A stretch of 64,000 bases of DNA, from positions 59,980 to 123,979 of the forward strand of contig CANKZJ010000008.1 in the NCBI GenBank assembly GCA_947488605.1, in the 5' to 3' direction. This stretch comes from an uncultured Paracoccaceae bacterium (GTDB taxonomy: Bacteria > Pseudomonadota > Alphaproteobacteria > Rhodobacterales > Rhodobacteraceae). A program made the position numbers and the translations under genes. This document shows, piece by piece, positions 46,288 to 55,329 of the stretch (position 1 is its first letter; each line of letters begins with the position of its first letter). The notes beneath the pieces were generated by a model that worked only from the letters and a program-made list of their open reading frames with translations, was not told the origin of the DNA and did no database searches.

Positions 46288-47631
46288 ATGTGTATTTTAT
46301 GCGGATGTTCAACGTGTGGTGGCAATGATGCGTTGGGATTGGATACGGATGAATTTAACCTAATCACGGTGGGTTCCGCAGGTGGCGTTGCGTCGAACTA
46401 CAAATGGGGCAACGACGTTCGTGGTGCTGCAAGTGGCATCATCACGTGGTCACTCGACCTGACTGGTCTGAATATGATTGCAGGATCGAACCTAGATGAA
46501 TTCAGAACGGCCGTGGACGACGCATTCAATGCTTGGGCAGCGATCGGCGGTGTGACGTTTCAAGCCAGTAACAACATTGGTGCAGCTGATATTGATATCA
46601 ATATGTCGCCATTGAGCGGATCCACGATTGGCATCGCTCTGACCTCCTATTTTACATCTGACGGTAACGAAAATGGAATACTTCCTATCTTTGATTCCGA
46701 CATTTCGATGGATCAAGGTGAGATATGGCGACCCGACGGTGACGATGGGCAATTCACTTTTGTGCAGGTGATGATGCACGAGATTGGTCATGCTTTGGGG
46801 CTGGACCATTTCAACGTCTCTGACTCAATTATGAATGCGACAGCGAATGACGGCTCCCGGCTTTTGGGTGATGATGACATCGCTGGAATTCAAGATCTTT
46901 ATGGCGCGCGGCGTTGGTCAGACCAAAGCGAAGAGGTTGATTTCAAACTGATTGGCGTGGGTCAAACTGCTTTTGCGCTTGGCGGCAATGATACGGTGAC
47001 CGGGACACGATTGGCTGACCTCATTGATGGCGGCTCGGGCAACGACACGATTTTTGGTGGCGGTGGCAACGACGATTTGCGCGGTGGTATCGGGAATGAT
47101 TTCATCTTGGATACACGCGGTAACAATGATGTCTTTGGCGGCAACAACAATGACACCATTATTGGCGGCGGTGGTCGCTTGGATGCTGAAGGGCAAGCCG
47201 GCGACGACACCATCATCGGCGGTATCGGTTCAGACGTATTAAATGGTGGCATTGGTAATGACACGCTCAGGGGTGACCCGGGCGGTAGCTTTATTACCGG
47301 AGATGATCGCCTGATCGCTGGTGAGGGTAACGATTGGCTAGAAGGCGGAGGTGGCGCTGATACCTTCGTGTTTGATCGGACAGATGGCGCGAATCGTATT
47401 GGCACACTTGATTTGTCGGGTAGTTCAAGGTCCATCACTGGACGCGACTTTGAGGTTGGTGTCGATCAGATCGATCTTGATGGTTTCAACCTTAGCTTTA
47501 GCCAGATCGAAGATCGTTTGGAGACCGTTGGGAATGACACCGTATTCACCTATGATCAGGATAACATATTTATGACCATTACCATTGAAGGTGTTTTGCA
47601 CACTGATCTGACTGCCGGGGATTTTGTTTGA
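46288..47631 (+). CDS. Secreted RTX metalloprotease, matrixin/serralysin-like
   Basis: A 447-residue zinc protease. The catalytic HEIGHALGLDH is at residues 164-174, followed by the Met-turn-like SIMNAT near 182. The C-terminal half holds about ten RTX nonapeptides (GGSGNDTIFGGGGNDDL and similar), which bind calcium and mark type I secretion. There is no Sec signal. Instead the N-terminus is MCILCGCSTC, with four cysteines in nine residues, a start seen in related Rhodobacterales proteins. No ABC exporter genes are nearby. The stop overlaps the next gene, so the two are coupled. Confidence 0.92.
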   Translation: MCILCGCSTCGGNDALGLDTDEFNLITVGSAGGVASNYKWGNDVRGAASGIITWSLDLTGLNMIAGSNLDEFRTAVDDAFNAWAAIGGVTFQASNNIGAADIDINMSPLSGSTIGIALTSYFTSDGNENGILPIFDSDISMDQGEIWRPDGDDGQFTFVQVMMHEIGHALGLDHFNVSDSIMNATANDGSRLLGDDDIAGIQDLYGARRWSDQSEEVDFKLIGVGQTAFALGGNDTVTGTRLADLIDGGSGNDTIFGGGGNDDLRGGIGNDFILDTRGNNDVFGGNNNDTIIGGGGRLDAEGQAGDDTIIGGIGSDVLNGGIGNDTLRGDPGGSFITGDDRLIAGEGNDWLEGGGGADTFVFDRTDGANRIGTLDLSGSSRSITGRDFEVGVDQIDLDGFNLSFSQIEDRLETVGNDTVFTYDQDNIFMTITIEGVLHTDLTAGDFV

Positions 47632-48428
47632 TGTTGTGTGGGCAATCGCGCCGTGTTCCCCTTGCCGCTAGTCTAATCGCTCTTTTGGCGGGATGCGGCG
47701 GCGGCGATGGCGGAAGTGGTAGTAGCTTTGGCGGTGCAACAGTTGAAGTTACTGACAGCCGCTATGTGAACCTGTCTGGTTTACCTGCTTCGGGTAGCTC
47801 TGACATGACCTATGTCCTGCTAGATGGGCAAAGCGTGCAAGGCATCCAAGATGTTACTCTTACTCATGCGAACGCGCAAATTTCGGGGAGCCTTTTGCAA
47901 GGGACCAATCTGAATAGCGCCAGTTTCTTGAACCCTGCCGACGGAGAGTATTCCCGGGTCGTGAGGATAAGCGGGGACAATTTGTTTGGGGCGGTTGGTC
48001 TAGAAGTCCTATCAGGAAACCTGCCTTCTTCCGGCACAGTTTCGGCGTATAACTCTGGATGGGTTGGGGTCACCGCAAGTGTCACTGACAACGTTTATGT
48101 TCTTGAGGGTGATGCGTTCTTCAACGCCGACTGGGGCACCAATGATGTTGATGCATTGTTCACAAATTTCAGTGGTACGGACCGGAATGGCGCGAGCGTG
48201 AGTGGCGTCGGGACTATTGTGGTGAATGACGCAGCCATAAACGGCGATAGATTCTCTGGCGGCAGCGTGTCCGGCGATGGTGAATTCGATGGCCTAGGCG
48301 GTACTGGATCTACGAGACAAATCAGCGGTGTGTTCTTTGGACCCGAAGCTGATGAGTTGGGTGGTGTTCTTGTTATCGACGATCCAAATGATGACATTCT
48401 TGTCGTCGGTGCATTTCAGGCCGACTAA
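47631..48428 (+). CDS. Lipoprotein with TbpB-like barrel, coupled to the RTX protease
   Basis: About 265 residues from the ATG at 47631, which overlaps the protease stop (TGATG). The lipobox LLAGC follows RRVPLAASLIALLAGC, with a flexible GGGDGGSGSS linker. The mature part is beta-rich and ends with ISGVFFGPEADELGGVLVID, the C-terminal barrel signature of TbpB-like, Slam-dependent surface lipoproteins. The same signature is in the lipoprotein at 24479-25405. Serralysin genes are often followed by a small beta-barrel inhibitor; whether this protein has that role is a hypothesis only. Confidence 0.8.
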   Translation: MLCGQSRRVPLAASLIALLAGCGGGDGGSGSSFGGATVEVTDSRYVNLSGLPASGSSDMTYVLLDGQSVQGIQDVTLTHANAQISGSLLQGTNLNSASFLNPADGEYSRVVRISGDNLFGAVGLEVLSGNLPSSGTVSAYNSGWVGVTASVTDNVYVLEGDAFFNADWGTNDVDALFTNFSGTDRNGASVSGVGTIVVNDAAINGDRFSGGSVSGDGEFDGLGGTGSTRQISGVFFGPEADELGGVLVIDDPNDDILVVGAFQAD

Positions 48429-49639
48429 TCAGGTGGTTTGATTTCATCAGGCTCTGGCGTGAGATCGTAGGGTTTTGCGAGGTTCCAGACGTGTTCTGGT
48501 ACCATGTTCTTGATCTTGGCAGGTTCTTCGCGTCGCAGGTGGAGCACTGTTTCGGCGGCTTTCATTTCGACGCGCGCACGTGCGAACTCCAGGCCTCTCG
48601 GCCCGATGCGCGGCATCAGCCATGCCATCACGCCGCGCAACCAGTTGGGCATCCGCCGCAGCGGAAGGCCGCCCGCAGCAAGTCGCGTATTCTCAACGAA
48701 CCCTTTGACCGAACCAGCGCGTTTGCCGCGTGAGCCCGGTGCGGCAAGCGACACTTCATCACCCAAGCCGTCGAGCATTTCCCGGCCGCGTGCGTTGCGC
48801 ACGATCAGCCACTGTTCGCCTTCGCCCGCCATGTAACCGACGGTGATATCGGCGAGCCTGTTGGTGTAATCCACGCAAGTGCGGCAAGTGGTGGGAAAGA
48901 AGTCAGCGGGCAAATCCGAGAGCGGCAGTTTCAGGAACGGGATCAGCTTTTGGCTGCCATCCGTGAACCGCAGTTCCACATGATAGTCGGCGCGAAATTC
49001 TAGGTAGGTGACGGTGTCGGGCGCGTCGGTGAGCCGTTCTAGAAAGCTGTGGAAATTTTCCGTCGTGGTGTTGTCAGAGCAGGGAGTTCCGATGACGTAG
49101 ATACGGTCAAACCCAAGGTCGGCTTCCATCGCGCGCAGCGCGTAGATTTGGCAAGGGATGCCAATGACCGCGATCTTTGTGTGTCCGGCAGCGCGGGCGG
49201 GCTCCAAAAGCGCCAGCAGCGGCGCGTAGCCCATACGCATGCCGCGAGCGTGCTTCATATCTGCTGCATCCGTGATGATCGCGGGGCGCGGGCGCCATTT
49301 GTCGTCGTCGTCCGGCACCATTGTCAGGACCGCATCAACCGCGCCGGTTTCAAGCAACCGTTCGGCAAAACGTGTGGTCAGGCCAGTCCATTGCGCACCC
49401 GCGCGGGCAGGCTTGAGGGCGGCGCGGTACATCGCGTGAGACACACCAAAGAACCGCTCGTCGCCCGTACCTTGTGCCGTGCGGCCATGCACCTTTTCTT
49501 CCAAGCCCGGATAGTCTGGCTTGATGAACTGGCAGGCTTTGCCGCAGGCCGAAGGATCTGCCATGCGCGACACGCCGCAATCAGTGCAAAGACCGCGCGG
49601 GGCGGGGGAGGCGAACTGGGGTGTTTGCGGAGTGCTCAT
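48425..49639 (-). CDS. F420-dehydrogenase beta-subunit-like iron-sulfur flavoprotein
   Basis: A 404-residue protein of the coenzyme F420 hydrogenase/dehydrogenase beta-subunit family. The N-terminal LCTDCGVSRMADPSACGKAC is cysteine-rich, and FFPTTCRTCVDYTNRLADI in the middle supplies further iron-sulfur ligands. Relatives include BciB (8-vinyl reductase of chlorophyll synthesis), hydroxymethyl-chlorophyll reductase and subunits of F420-linked enzymes; bacteria lacking F420 use them with ferredoxin and FAD. No bacteriochlorophyll genes are in the window, so the substrate is open. It converges on the lipoprotein with a four-base overlap. Confidence 0.83.
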   Translation of the reverse strand: MSTPQTPQFASPAPRGLCTDCGVSRMADPSACGKACQFIKPDYPGLEEKVHGRTAQGTGDERFFGVSHAMYRAALKPARAGAQWTGLTTRFAERLLETGAVDAVLTMVPDDDDKWRPRPAIITDAADMKHARGMRMGYAPLLALLEPARAAGHTKIAVIGIPCQIYALRAMEADLGFDRIYVIGTPCSDNTTTENFHSFLERLTDAPDTVTYLEFRADYHVELRFTDGSQKLIPFLKLPLSDLPADFFPTTCRTCVDYTNRLADITVGYMAGEGEQWLIVRNARGREMLDGLGDEVSLAAPGSRGKRAGSVKGFVENTRLAAGGLPLRRMPNWLRGVMAWLMPRIGPRGLEFARARVEMKAAETVLHLRREEPAKIKNMVPEHVWNLAKPYDLTPEPDEIKPPD

Positions 49640-49762
49640 GGCGCCACCTTAGGCGTAGGGGGCAGGGTGTCTAGGGGTGGCTGGTCTGTTTGGACGAGCG
49701 TGCGTTGTGATATCTGGCGGGATAGGTAATGGCTGCTTTGCGGACGGAGCTGCCGTTGGTTG

Positions 49763-50221
49763 CTAGCTTATTTCACCATCTGAGAAGTGGAAGTAGACGT
49801 TCGAACCGGCAAGGTGTTCGACGATTCTTAGAAAATAGTCGGCGCCGTATAGATCAGTGAACAGGGCTTCAAAGAAAGCATAATCGTCTTCTGTTCCAAG
49901 TTTGCCTGAACCCGACGCGTAACAAACTAGATTTGCAATCGCGTAAATCGTTGGATAGTCATCTGCAGCTTCATCAAGACACTGCCTTAACGCAATGCGA
50001 AATTGATCTCTTGCTCCTGTCGCGCCGTAAAGCGTTAGCAGTCCGCGCAAATAGCGCAGTCGCTGATCGGATGCCTTCGAACACTCATCTAAATGCAACA
50101 CGAGTATCTGGACTAGGCTAACAAGCTCAATCTCAGCAAGTTCAGTTAGTTTGTCATGTCCGGTAACTTCGCTCTGACATCTCTGCAAGAGCTTCATCAA
50201 GGGGCGCTCATAATTACTCAT
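49763..50221 (-). CDS. Uncharacterised helical protein
   Basis: A 152-residue, mostly helical acidic protein (ELAEIELVSLVQILVLHLDE, RDQFRIALRQCLDEAADDYP) with no signal or membrane segment. The base composition is visibly more AT-rich than flanking genes, and the ribosome site is weak. It stands alone before asd. I recognise no family; it may be a laterally gained orphan. Confidence 0.6.
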   Translation of the reverse strand: MSNYERPLMKLLQRCQSEVTGHDKLTELAEIELVSLVQILVLHLDECSKASDQRLRYLRGLLTLYGATGARDQFRIALRQCLDEAADDYPTIYAIANLVCYASGSGKLGTEDDYAFFEALFTDLYGADYFLRIVEHLAGSNVYFHFSDGEIS

Positions 50222-50454
50222 CGTTGGGTAGACCTGCTTCTGGCAGGTTCATTTAAAGATAGAAAAACCTAACTATCAAGCTTGGATTAGTAGTCAGATC
50301 ATTCGCCACCTTAAGCTAGCACTTCGGACTCGAACCAGACTTCACCCTAATTCTGTGCCGCGAATGCAAAGCCGAGCGCGTTCCACACCACCTCCCCCTT
50401 TCCCTTATCCCACCCACACGGTAAAGGGGCGCATCTGTCACAAGGAGCAGCCAA

Positions 50455-51477
50455 ATGGGCTATAGAATCGCCGTTGTCGGTGCCACTGGTAATGTGGGCC
50501 GCGAAATGCTGAACATCCTCGCTGAACGGGAATTCCCCGTCGACGAGATTGCCGTACTTGCCAGCCGTAAATCGCTGGGTACGGAAGTGAGCTTTGGCGA
50601 TAAGACCTTAAAGACGAAAGACCTTGATACGTTTGATTTCACGGGCTGGGATATGGCGCTGTTTGCTGTCGGTTCTGACGCCACGAAGATTTACGCGCCC
50701 AAAGCCGCGAAGGCAGGATGCGTCGTGATCGATAACTCTTCGCTTTATCGCTATGACGCGGACGTGCCGTTGATCGTACCAGAGGTGAACGCGCAGGCGA
50801 TCCACGGCTATGCCAAGAAAAACATCATTGCGAACCCAAACTGTTCGACAGCCCAAATGGTTGTCGCACTCAAGCCGCTGCATGACCGCGCCACAATCAA
50901 GCGTGTTGTCGTTAGCACGTATCAGTCGGTGTCCGGCGCGGGCAAAGGCGGCATTGACGAGCTGTGGGATCAGACCAAGTCGATCTACAACCCCACAGAC
51001 AGCAAGCCGCCCAAGCAGTTCACCAAGCAGATCGCGTTCAACGTGATCCCGCATATTGATGTGTTCATGGACAGCGGTGAGACCAAAGAAGAATGGAAAA
51101 TGGTCGCCGAGACCAAGAAGATCGTTGATCCAAAGATCAAGGTCACCGCGACCTGTGTACGCGTACCGGTTTTCGTCGGTCATTCCGAGGCGGTGAATAT
51201 CGAGTTTGAAGACTTCCTCGATGAAGATGAAGCGCGCGATATTCTGCGCGAGGCACCCGGTGTCATGGTCATCGATAAGCGCGAAGACGGCGGCTACGTT
51301 ACCCCGATTGAATGCGTTGGTGACTTTGCAACGTTCATCAGCCGTATCCGGCAGGACAGCACGATTGATAACGGTCTGAACCTGTGGTGCGTATCCGACA
51401 ACCTGCGCAAGGGTGCCGCATTGAATGCTGTACAGATTGCCGAGTTGCTGGGACGTGAGTGCCTCAAGAAGGGCTGA
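50455..51477 (+). CDS. asd: Aspartate-semialdehyde dehydrogenase
   Basis: A 340-residue enzyme that makes aspartate semialdehyde for lysine, threonine, methionine and diaminopimelate synthesis. IAVVGATGNVGREMLNIL binds NADPH, and the catalytic cysteine is in NPNCSTAQM near residue 129. The length fits the bacterial usg/asd type. A clear ribosome site (AAGGAG) and terminator frame the gene. Confidence 0.96.
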   Translation: MGYRIAVVGATGNVGREMLNILAEREFPVDEIAVLASRKSLGTEVSFGDKTLKTKDLDTFDFTGWDMALFAVGSDATKIYAPKAAKAGCVVIDNSSLYRYDADVPLIVPEVNAQAIHGYAKKNIIANPNCSTAQMVVALKPLHDRATIKRVVVSTYQSVSGAGKGGIDELWDQTKSIYNPTDSKPPKQFTKQIAFNVIPHIDVFMDSGETKEEWKMVAETKKIVDPKIKVTATCVRVPVFVGHSEAVNIEFEDFLDEDEARDILREAPGVMVIDKREDGGYVTPIECVGDFATFISRIRQDSTIDNGLNLWCVSDNLRKGAALNAVQIAELLGRECLKKG

Positions 51478-51497
51478 GGGCGGCGCGTTTGAATTCG

Positions 51498-51526
51498 AAA
51501 AAGGCGTCCTGTGGGGCGCCTTTTTT
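51498..51526 (+). terminator. Terminator of asd
   Basis: AAAAAGGCG pairs with CGCCTTTTT over a 10-base loop, ending in six Ts. Confidence 0.85.
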
Positions 51527-51705
51527 GTTGGATGGTGACCGCGCCGAACCTGTCGTTTGTCAGTCAAAGCACCCGCATTGGTCATGCAACGAATGAATGA
51601 AGCGCCGATAGTCCCAGGCGTCCAGACGCGCCCTTTGAATTGGTTCAGCAGCACAACGGTGGTTCATTCTCCAGTATGGTTGCGGGGCTTAAGGCAACCT
51701 CGCCA

Positions 51706-53661
51706 TCACAACGAGATGCGGAAGCGTGCAAACCCATCGGGTCCGTCACCGGCTTGCTCGATATCAGCGTCCACTTGATCCAGGTAGGCCGTCGCAGCGG
51801 GCCCGGTGTCAAACAACACCGTTGTTCCCTCCATCGGTTTAAACGACCAATTGCTATCGGCGCGTGGGCTAATGGTGCCTTGTTCGACAATGTAGCGTAC
51901 GATCACGTCGCGGTTCGTGTCTGGCCCCTCAAAAACAGTTGTTTCGGGTGTTGCACCGGGGAAGTTGCCGCCGCCACCTGCGCGGTAGTTGTTCGTGGCA
52001 ACAATGAACTCCGCAGCAAGATCCAGTGGCGCGCCGTTATAGCTTAGGTCCACAATGCGTGATGCGCTTGCATCCAAGAGCACGCCTTTGGCGTCGTATT
52101 TCGAAGGCTGCGATAGGTCGATTTGATAAGTGACGCCGTCAATTACATCGAAATTGTAGCTTGGGAAGTCCGGGTTCAGCAGCACGACATCCTGTGCGCC
52201 GGGTGCAACTTGGTTGAATATGCCCGCAGACCGTTCCAACCAATCCTTCACTTGCTGCCCGGTCACGCGGACGGCGCGGGCGGTATTGGGGTAGAGGTAT
52301 AAATCGGACACATTCTTGATCGCGACGTCCCCCATTGGCACGTCGGTAAAGTACTCGGGCCCGCCCCGACCACCTGCTTTGAAAGGCGCGGCCGCTGACA
52401 AAATTGGCAGGCCCTCGTGTTCGGTCCCTTTCATCATTTGCTCGATATACCACAGCTGCGCGATCGATACGATTTGCACAGAAGGATCATCCGCAACCAA
52501 AGCGAAATAGCTATGCAACGGCGCGTCAGTTTTTCCCACGGCGCGACGGACATAGGCCAATGTCTCGTCATGTTCGACCTGAACGGACGCAAGAACAGCT
52601 TCATCGCTTTCGACCAATGCACTGACTGAGCGATCCTCGTTGCGCACTGAAATCGGTCGCGCCTCGGTTTCGGCGGATACCACCCGCCATGCGTTGCCAT
52701 CTTTCTCTATCAGCAAGTCAATCAGGCCCATATGACTGCCCCAGAAGCCGCCCATACAAGCCGGCGTGCCCATCAAGGTGCCTGCATCTACATCAACACC
52801 CGCAAAGTCTGCATAGTCAGGTGACGGGAAAACCAGATGGCTGTGGCCCGTGAGAATGGCATCAATGCCATCCAAACCCGCCAAAGGAACAGATGCGTTC
52901 TCCATCCCGTCAGAAGCGTCTGCCGATCCGATTCCAGAATGGGACAGCGCGACAATGATATCTGCTCCCGCTTCTTTGATTTGCGGCAAATAGGCCTTTG
53001 CGGTTTCCACAATATCGCGCGCTTGAACATTGCCTTCAAGATGGCGACGATCCCATCCCATCACTTGCGGTGGCACAAAACCGATAAGCCCTACCTTGAT
53101 GTCATGCTCAACACCGGCTCCATCGGTCACTTTGTGATCCAAGATCACATATGGCGGGATCAGCGTTTTGTCTTTGGTCGGATCGCTGCCCATTTCCAAT
53201 GCTATGTTTGCATTCACCACCGGGAAGTTCGCACCGGCTAGTGACTTCATTAAGAAGTCTAATCCATAGTTGAATTCGTGGTTACCCAAAGTGGACGCAT
53301 CAAACCCCAGTGTGTTCATCGCTTGAATAACCGGATGGGTATCGCCGTCTTTCATGCCACGCTCATAGGCGATGTAGTCGCCCATCGGATTGCCTTGCAA
53401 GAAGTCACCATTGTCGATCAGTAGCGAGTTTGTCGCTTCATCCCGGATGTCATTGATCAAGGACGCCGTGCGGGCAAGTCCAACGGTGTCACGAGGTCTA
53501 TCGGCATAATAATCATATGGAAAAACATGCACATGCAGATCTGTTGTCTCCATAATGCGAAGATGCGCCTGATTTGTCGCGGCGTGCGCGGAGAATGGGT
53601 GCAGCGCAATGAAACCGGTGGTACTTGCAAGAAAAGCACGGCGGTTGAGTGTAATTGACAT
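51706..53661 (-). CDS. cpdB: 2',3'-cyclic-nucleotide 2'-phosphodiesterase/3'-nucleotidase
   Basis: A 651-residue exported phosphoesterase. The N-terminus has a twin-arginine-like motif (LNRRAFLAST) before a hydrophobic segment ending AHAA. The metallophosphoesterase domain shows TTDLHVHVFPYDYY, GDFLQGNPMGDY, LGNHEFNYG and TGHSHLVFP, and the C-terminal nucleotidase domain has ATNNYRAGGGGNFPG. It hydrolyses cyclic and 3' nucleotides from RNA in the periplasm to scavenge phosphate and nucleosides. No Pho box was identified. Confidence 0.94.
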   Translation of the reverse strand: MSITLNRRAFLASTTGFIALHPFSAHAATNQAHLRIMETTDLHVHVFPYDYYADRPRDTVGLARTASLINDIRDEATNSLLIDNGDFLQGNPMGDYIAYERGMKDGDTHPVIQAMNTLGFDASTLGNHEFNYGLDFLMKSLAGANFPVVNANIALEMGSDPTKDKTLIPPYVILDHKVTDGAGVEHDIKVGLIGFVPPQVMGWDRRHLEGNVQARDIVETAKAYLPQIKEAGADIIVALSHSGIGSADASDGMENASVPLAGLDGIDAILTGHSHLVFPSPDYADFAGVDVDAGTLMGTPACMGGFWGSHMGLIDLLIEKDGNAWRVVSAETEARPISVRNEDRSVSALVESDEAVLASVQVEHDETLAYVRRAVGKTDAPLHSYFALVADDPSVQIVSIAQLWYIEQMMKGTEHEGLPILSAAAPFKAGGRGGPEYFTDVPMGDVAIKNVSDLYLYPNTARAVRVTGQQVKDWLERSAGIFNQVAPGAQDVVLLNPDFPSYNFDVIDGVTYQIDLSQPSKYDAKGVLLDASASRIVDLSYNGAPLDLAAEFIVATNNYRAGGGGNFPGATPETTVFEGPDTNRDVIVRYIVEQGTISPRADSNWSFKPMEGTTVLFDTGPAATAYLDQVDADIEQAGDGPDGFARFRISL

Positions 53662-53905
53662 AGTCGAATCCCCCTAAAAAGCTTGATTTTTCTTGATGGG
53701 AGCAAGTTTAAGTCTCTCAACGCAACACGCAAGTCTCGCATCAAATTTGGCGCGCGGAAGAACGCTCAGATCGCAAAATTGCCTTTGGGACGAGTCTTAC
53801 AAAAGTCTGCTTTGTCTGCGAATTTTAAAGTCACTCTTCAGCTGATTTAGCCATTGCAGCGAGGCTTTCTAGCTGAGGCGCGAGCGTGCAGCCTGAAATT
53901 AAAGG

Positions 53906-54295
53906 TTAAGTGTTCGCGTTTCGCGCAGACATCAGGTTGATTGCGACTAAGCCAAGTGCCAGGCAAGATGGTACAATCTGAAACATGCCTGCTCGCACCG
54001 ATATTGTGAGTGCTGCGGTGATACCCGCGATCATTACAAAGAGAAGAAAGCAGGTCGCAATGCGTCTTTGCCAAATGCGATCTTGTATGAAGAGCGACCA
54101 GATCAGACCAGCAGAAAGGAACGCATTATAGACCCCTTGGTTCGCAGCCAGTTGGACTGTTTCTGGAAATAGTTCGGCGGGGAAGGTGTCAAACACCTCC
54201 GGCCCTCGGCTTTTCCAGGCAAAAATCTCAAACCATGCAATGTAAGCATGCAGGGCTGCGATCAGTGCGACAAGGCATAGCAGCAGCGTCCTCAT
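53906..54295 (-). CDS. DUF1304 membrane protein
   Basis: A 129-residue four-helix inner-membrane protein. The family pattern is clear: LLLCLVALIAALHAYIAWFE, FLSAGLIWS and AGMFQIVPSCLALGL. DUF1304 proteins are small and uncharacterised. It is followed upstream by the GntR regulator in the same direction, nine bases apart, so the two may share a transcript. Confidence 0.88.
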   Translation of the reverse strand: MRTLLLCLVALIAALHAYIAWFEIFAWKSRGPEVFDTFPAELFPETVQLAANQGVYNAFLSAGLIWSLFIQDRIWQRRIATCFLLFVMIAGITAALTISVRAGMFQIVPSCLALGLVAINLMSARNANT

Positions 54296-54304
54296 ATTTT
54301 GCGC

Positions 54305-55015
54305 CTATTCATCGAAGTATGCGTTGTGCGTGGTGTAAATCGCGTCAATCGTGGGCGTCAGGCGATCAAGATGCGTGCGCAAAACCTCATCTGCCGCAGA
54401 GGCATCACCGCCAAACATGGCGCGCAGCAGCCTCTGATGGTCCTCATATAGGACGTCCATCGCTTCTTTGCTGGTCAGCGCCAGCATGCAAAGTCTATCA
54501 ACTTGCGCCTTGTTTTCGGCGATGATGTCGAATGCAAACGCCTGCTTGGCTGATGCGCAAAGCAGTTTGTGGAACTGATAGTCCAGATCATGAAATCGCG
54601 TGACATCCTCCGCCGAGATCGCATCCGCCTGTTCGCGCAGGTTCACCTTTAGCGCAGCGTCTACCGACTTATCGCGATCCAATGTGGCTGCGCGTACGAC
54701 TTCCAGTTCAACCGCAGTGCGGACAAACCGCGCATTCGCGATGAGTTGGCGCGAAAAGGGCCGCACAACGGTTGCCCTTTGTGGTCGGACCAAAAGTAGA
54801 TTGAGATTTGCCAATCGAGTGAATGCTTCCCTCACGGGTTGGCGTGAGAACCCAAAGGATTTTGCAACATCTGTTTCGGAAATCTTGGTGCCCGGAAGCA
54901 ATTCCAACCGCGTGATTTGCCCAAACAGTTCCTCAAAGACGACACCGCTGCTCGTCGTGCGCTCTAGGGTTCCTAATGCTGCCATCTTTTGCTTTTCCAG
55001 ACTTTGTTTGATCAT
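54305..55015 (-). CDS. GntR-family regulator (FCD subfamily), probable repressor of the uronate operon
   Basis: About 236 residues from MIKQSLEKQKMAALG; the MAALG ATG at 54985 is an alternative. The N-terminal winged helix (TKISETDVAKSFGFSRQPVR) is followed by an FCD ligand domain with metal-type residues (DYQFHKLLCASAKQ, EDHQRLLRAMFGGD). FCD members such as UxuR, ExuR and KdgR-type proteins respond to sugar acids. It is divergent from the TRAP and uronate genes, with a pair of matching palindromic half-sites in the gap. The inducer is probably a uronate or KDG. Confidence 0.9.
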   Translation of the reverse strand: MIKQSLEKQKMAALGTLERTTSSGVVFEELFGQITRLELLPGTKISETDVAKSFGFSRQPVREAFTRLANLNLLLVRPQRATVVRPFSRQLIANARFVRTAVELEVVRAATLDRDKSVDAALKVNLREQADAISAEDVTRFHDLDYQFHKLLCASAKQAFAFDIIAENKAQVDRLCMLALTSKEAMDVLYEDHQRLLRAMFGGDASAADEVLRTHLDRLTPTIDAIYTTHNAYFDE

Positions 55016-55329
55016 AGTGTGGCAGAGTTTTCCGCAGAATAACAGACTAAATTTGGATACTAGACGACATTTGATCATCTGTTTTTAAAGGATAATCCAA
55101 CTATTTGTATATAAGGATGCAATTTATATGTTGACTAGTATCCCAGTTGTCGTGTTGGTTGAGCCTATGAACGAGAGCAGAGTGATCGCGCTTGTCGGGA
55201 GGAAACCGGGGTCGGCCAAATGTGGGTGGGACCGGTTCTGACAAAGCGACTTGCGAAACTCCGAACACCATACCCGGTCACTGAACGACCGGCGAAAAAC
55301 ACGACTTGAACCTGATCTGGGAGGATAGA
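55016..55329. promoter_or_regulatory. Divergent control region between gntR and the TRAP/uronate operon
   Basis: A 314-base, AT-rich gap. GGATACTAG occurs at 55055-55063 and recurs inverted as CTAGTATCC at 55135-55143, 71 bases apart; the next-but-one base also matches. Each resembles half of the dyads bound by FCD-GntR proteins (TTGGTATACCAA-like, family knowledge). TTGTATATAA lies between them. A long leader of about 190 bases precedes the TRAP gene, ending in GGGAGG before its ATG. Confidence 0.55.

Noticed and set aside
46918..47400. Repetitive DNA in the RTX region as a tandem repeat array
   Set aside because: The repetition is the nonapeptide coding pattern of the RTX domain, with divergent codons, not a DNA-level repeat.
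50608..51654. A 348-codon minus-strand frame
   Set aside because: Antisense to asd, which is certain from its motifs. It is a shadow.
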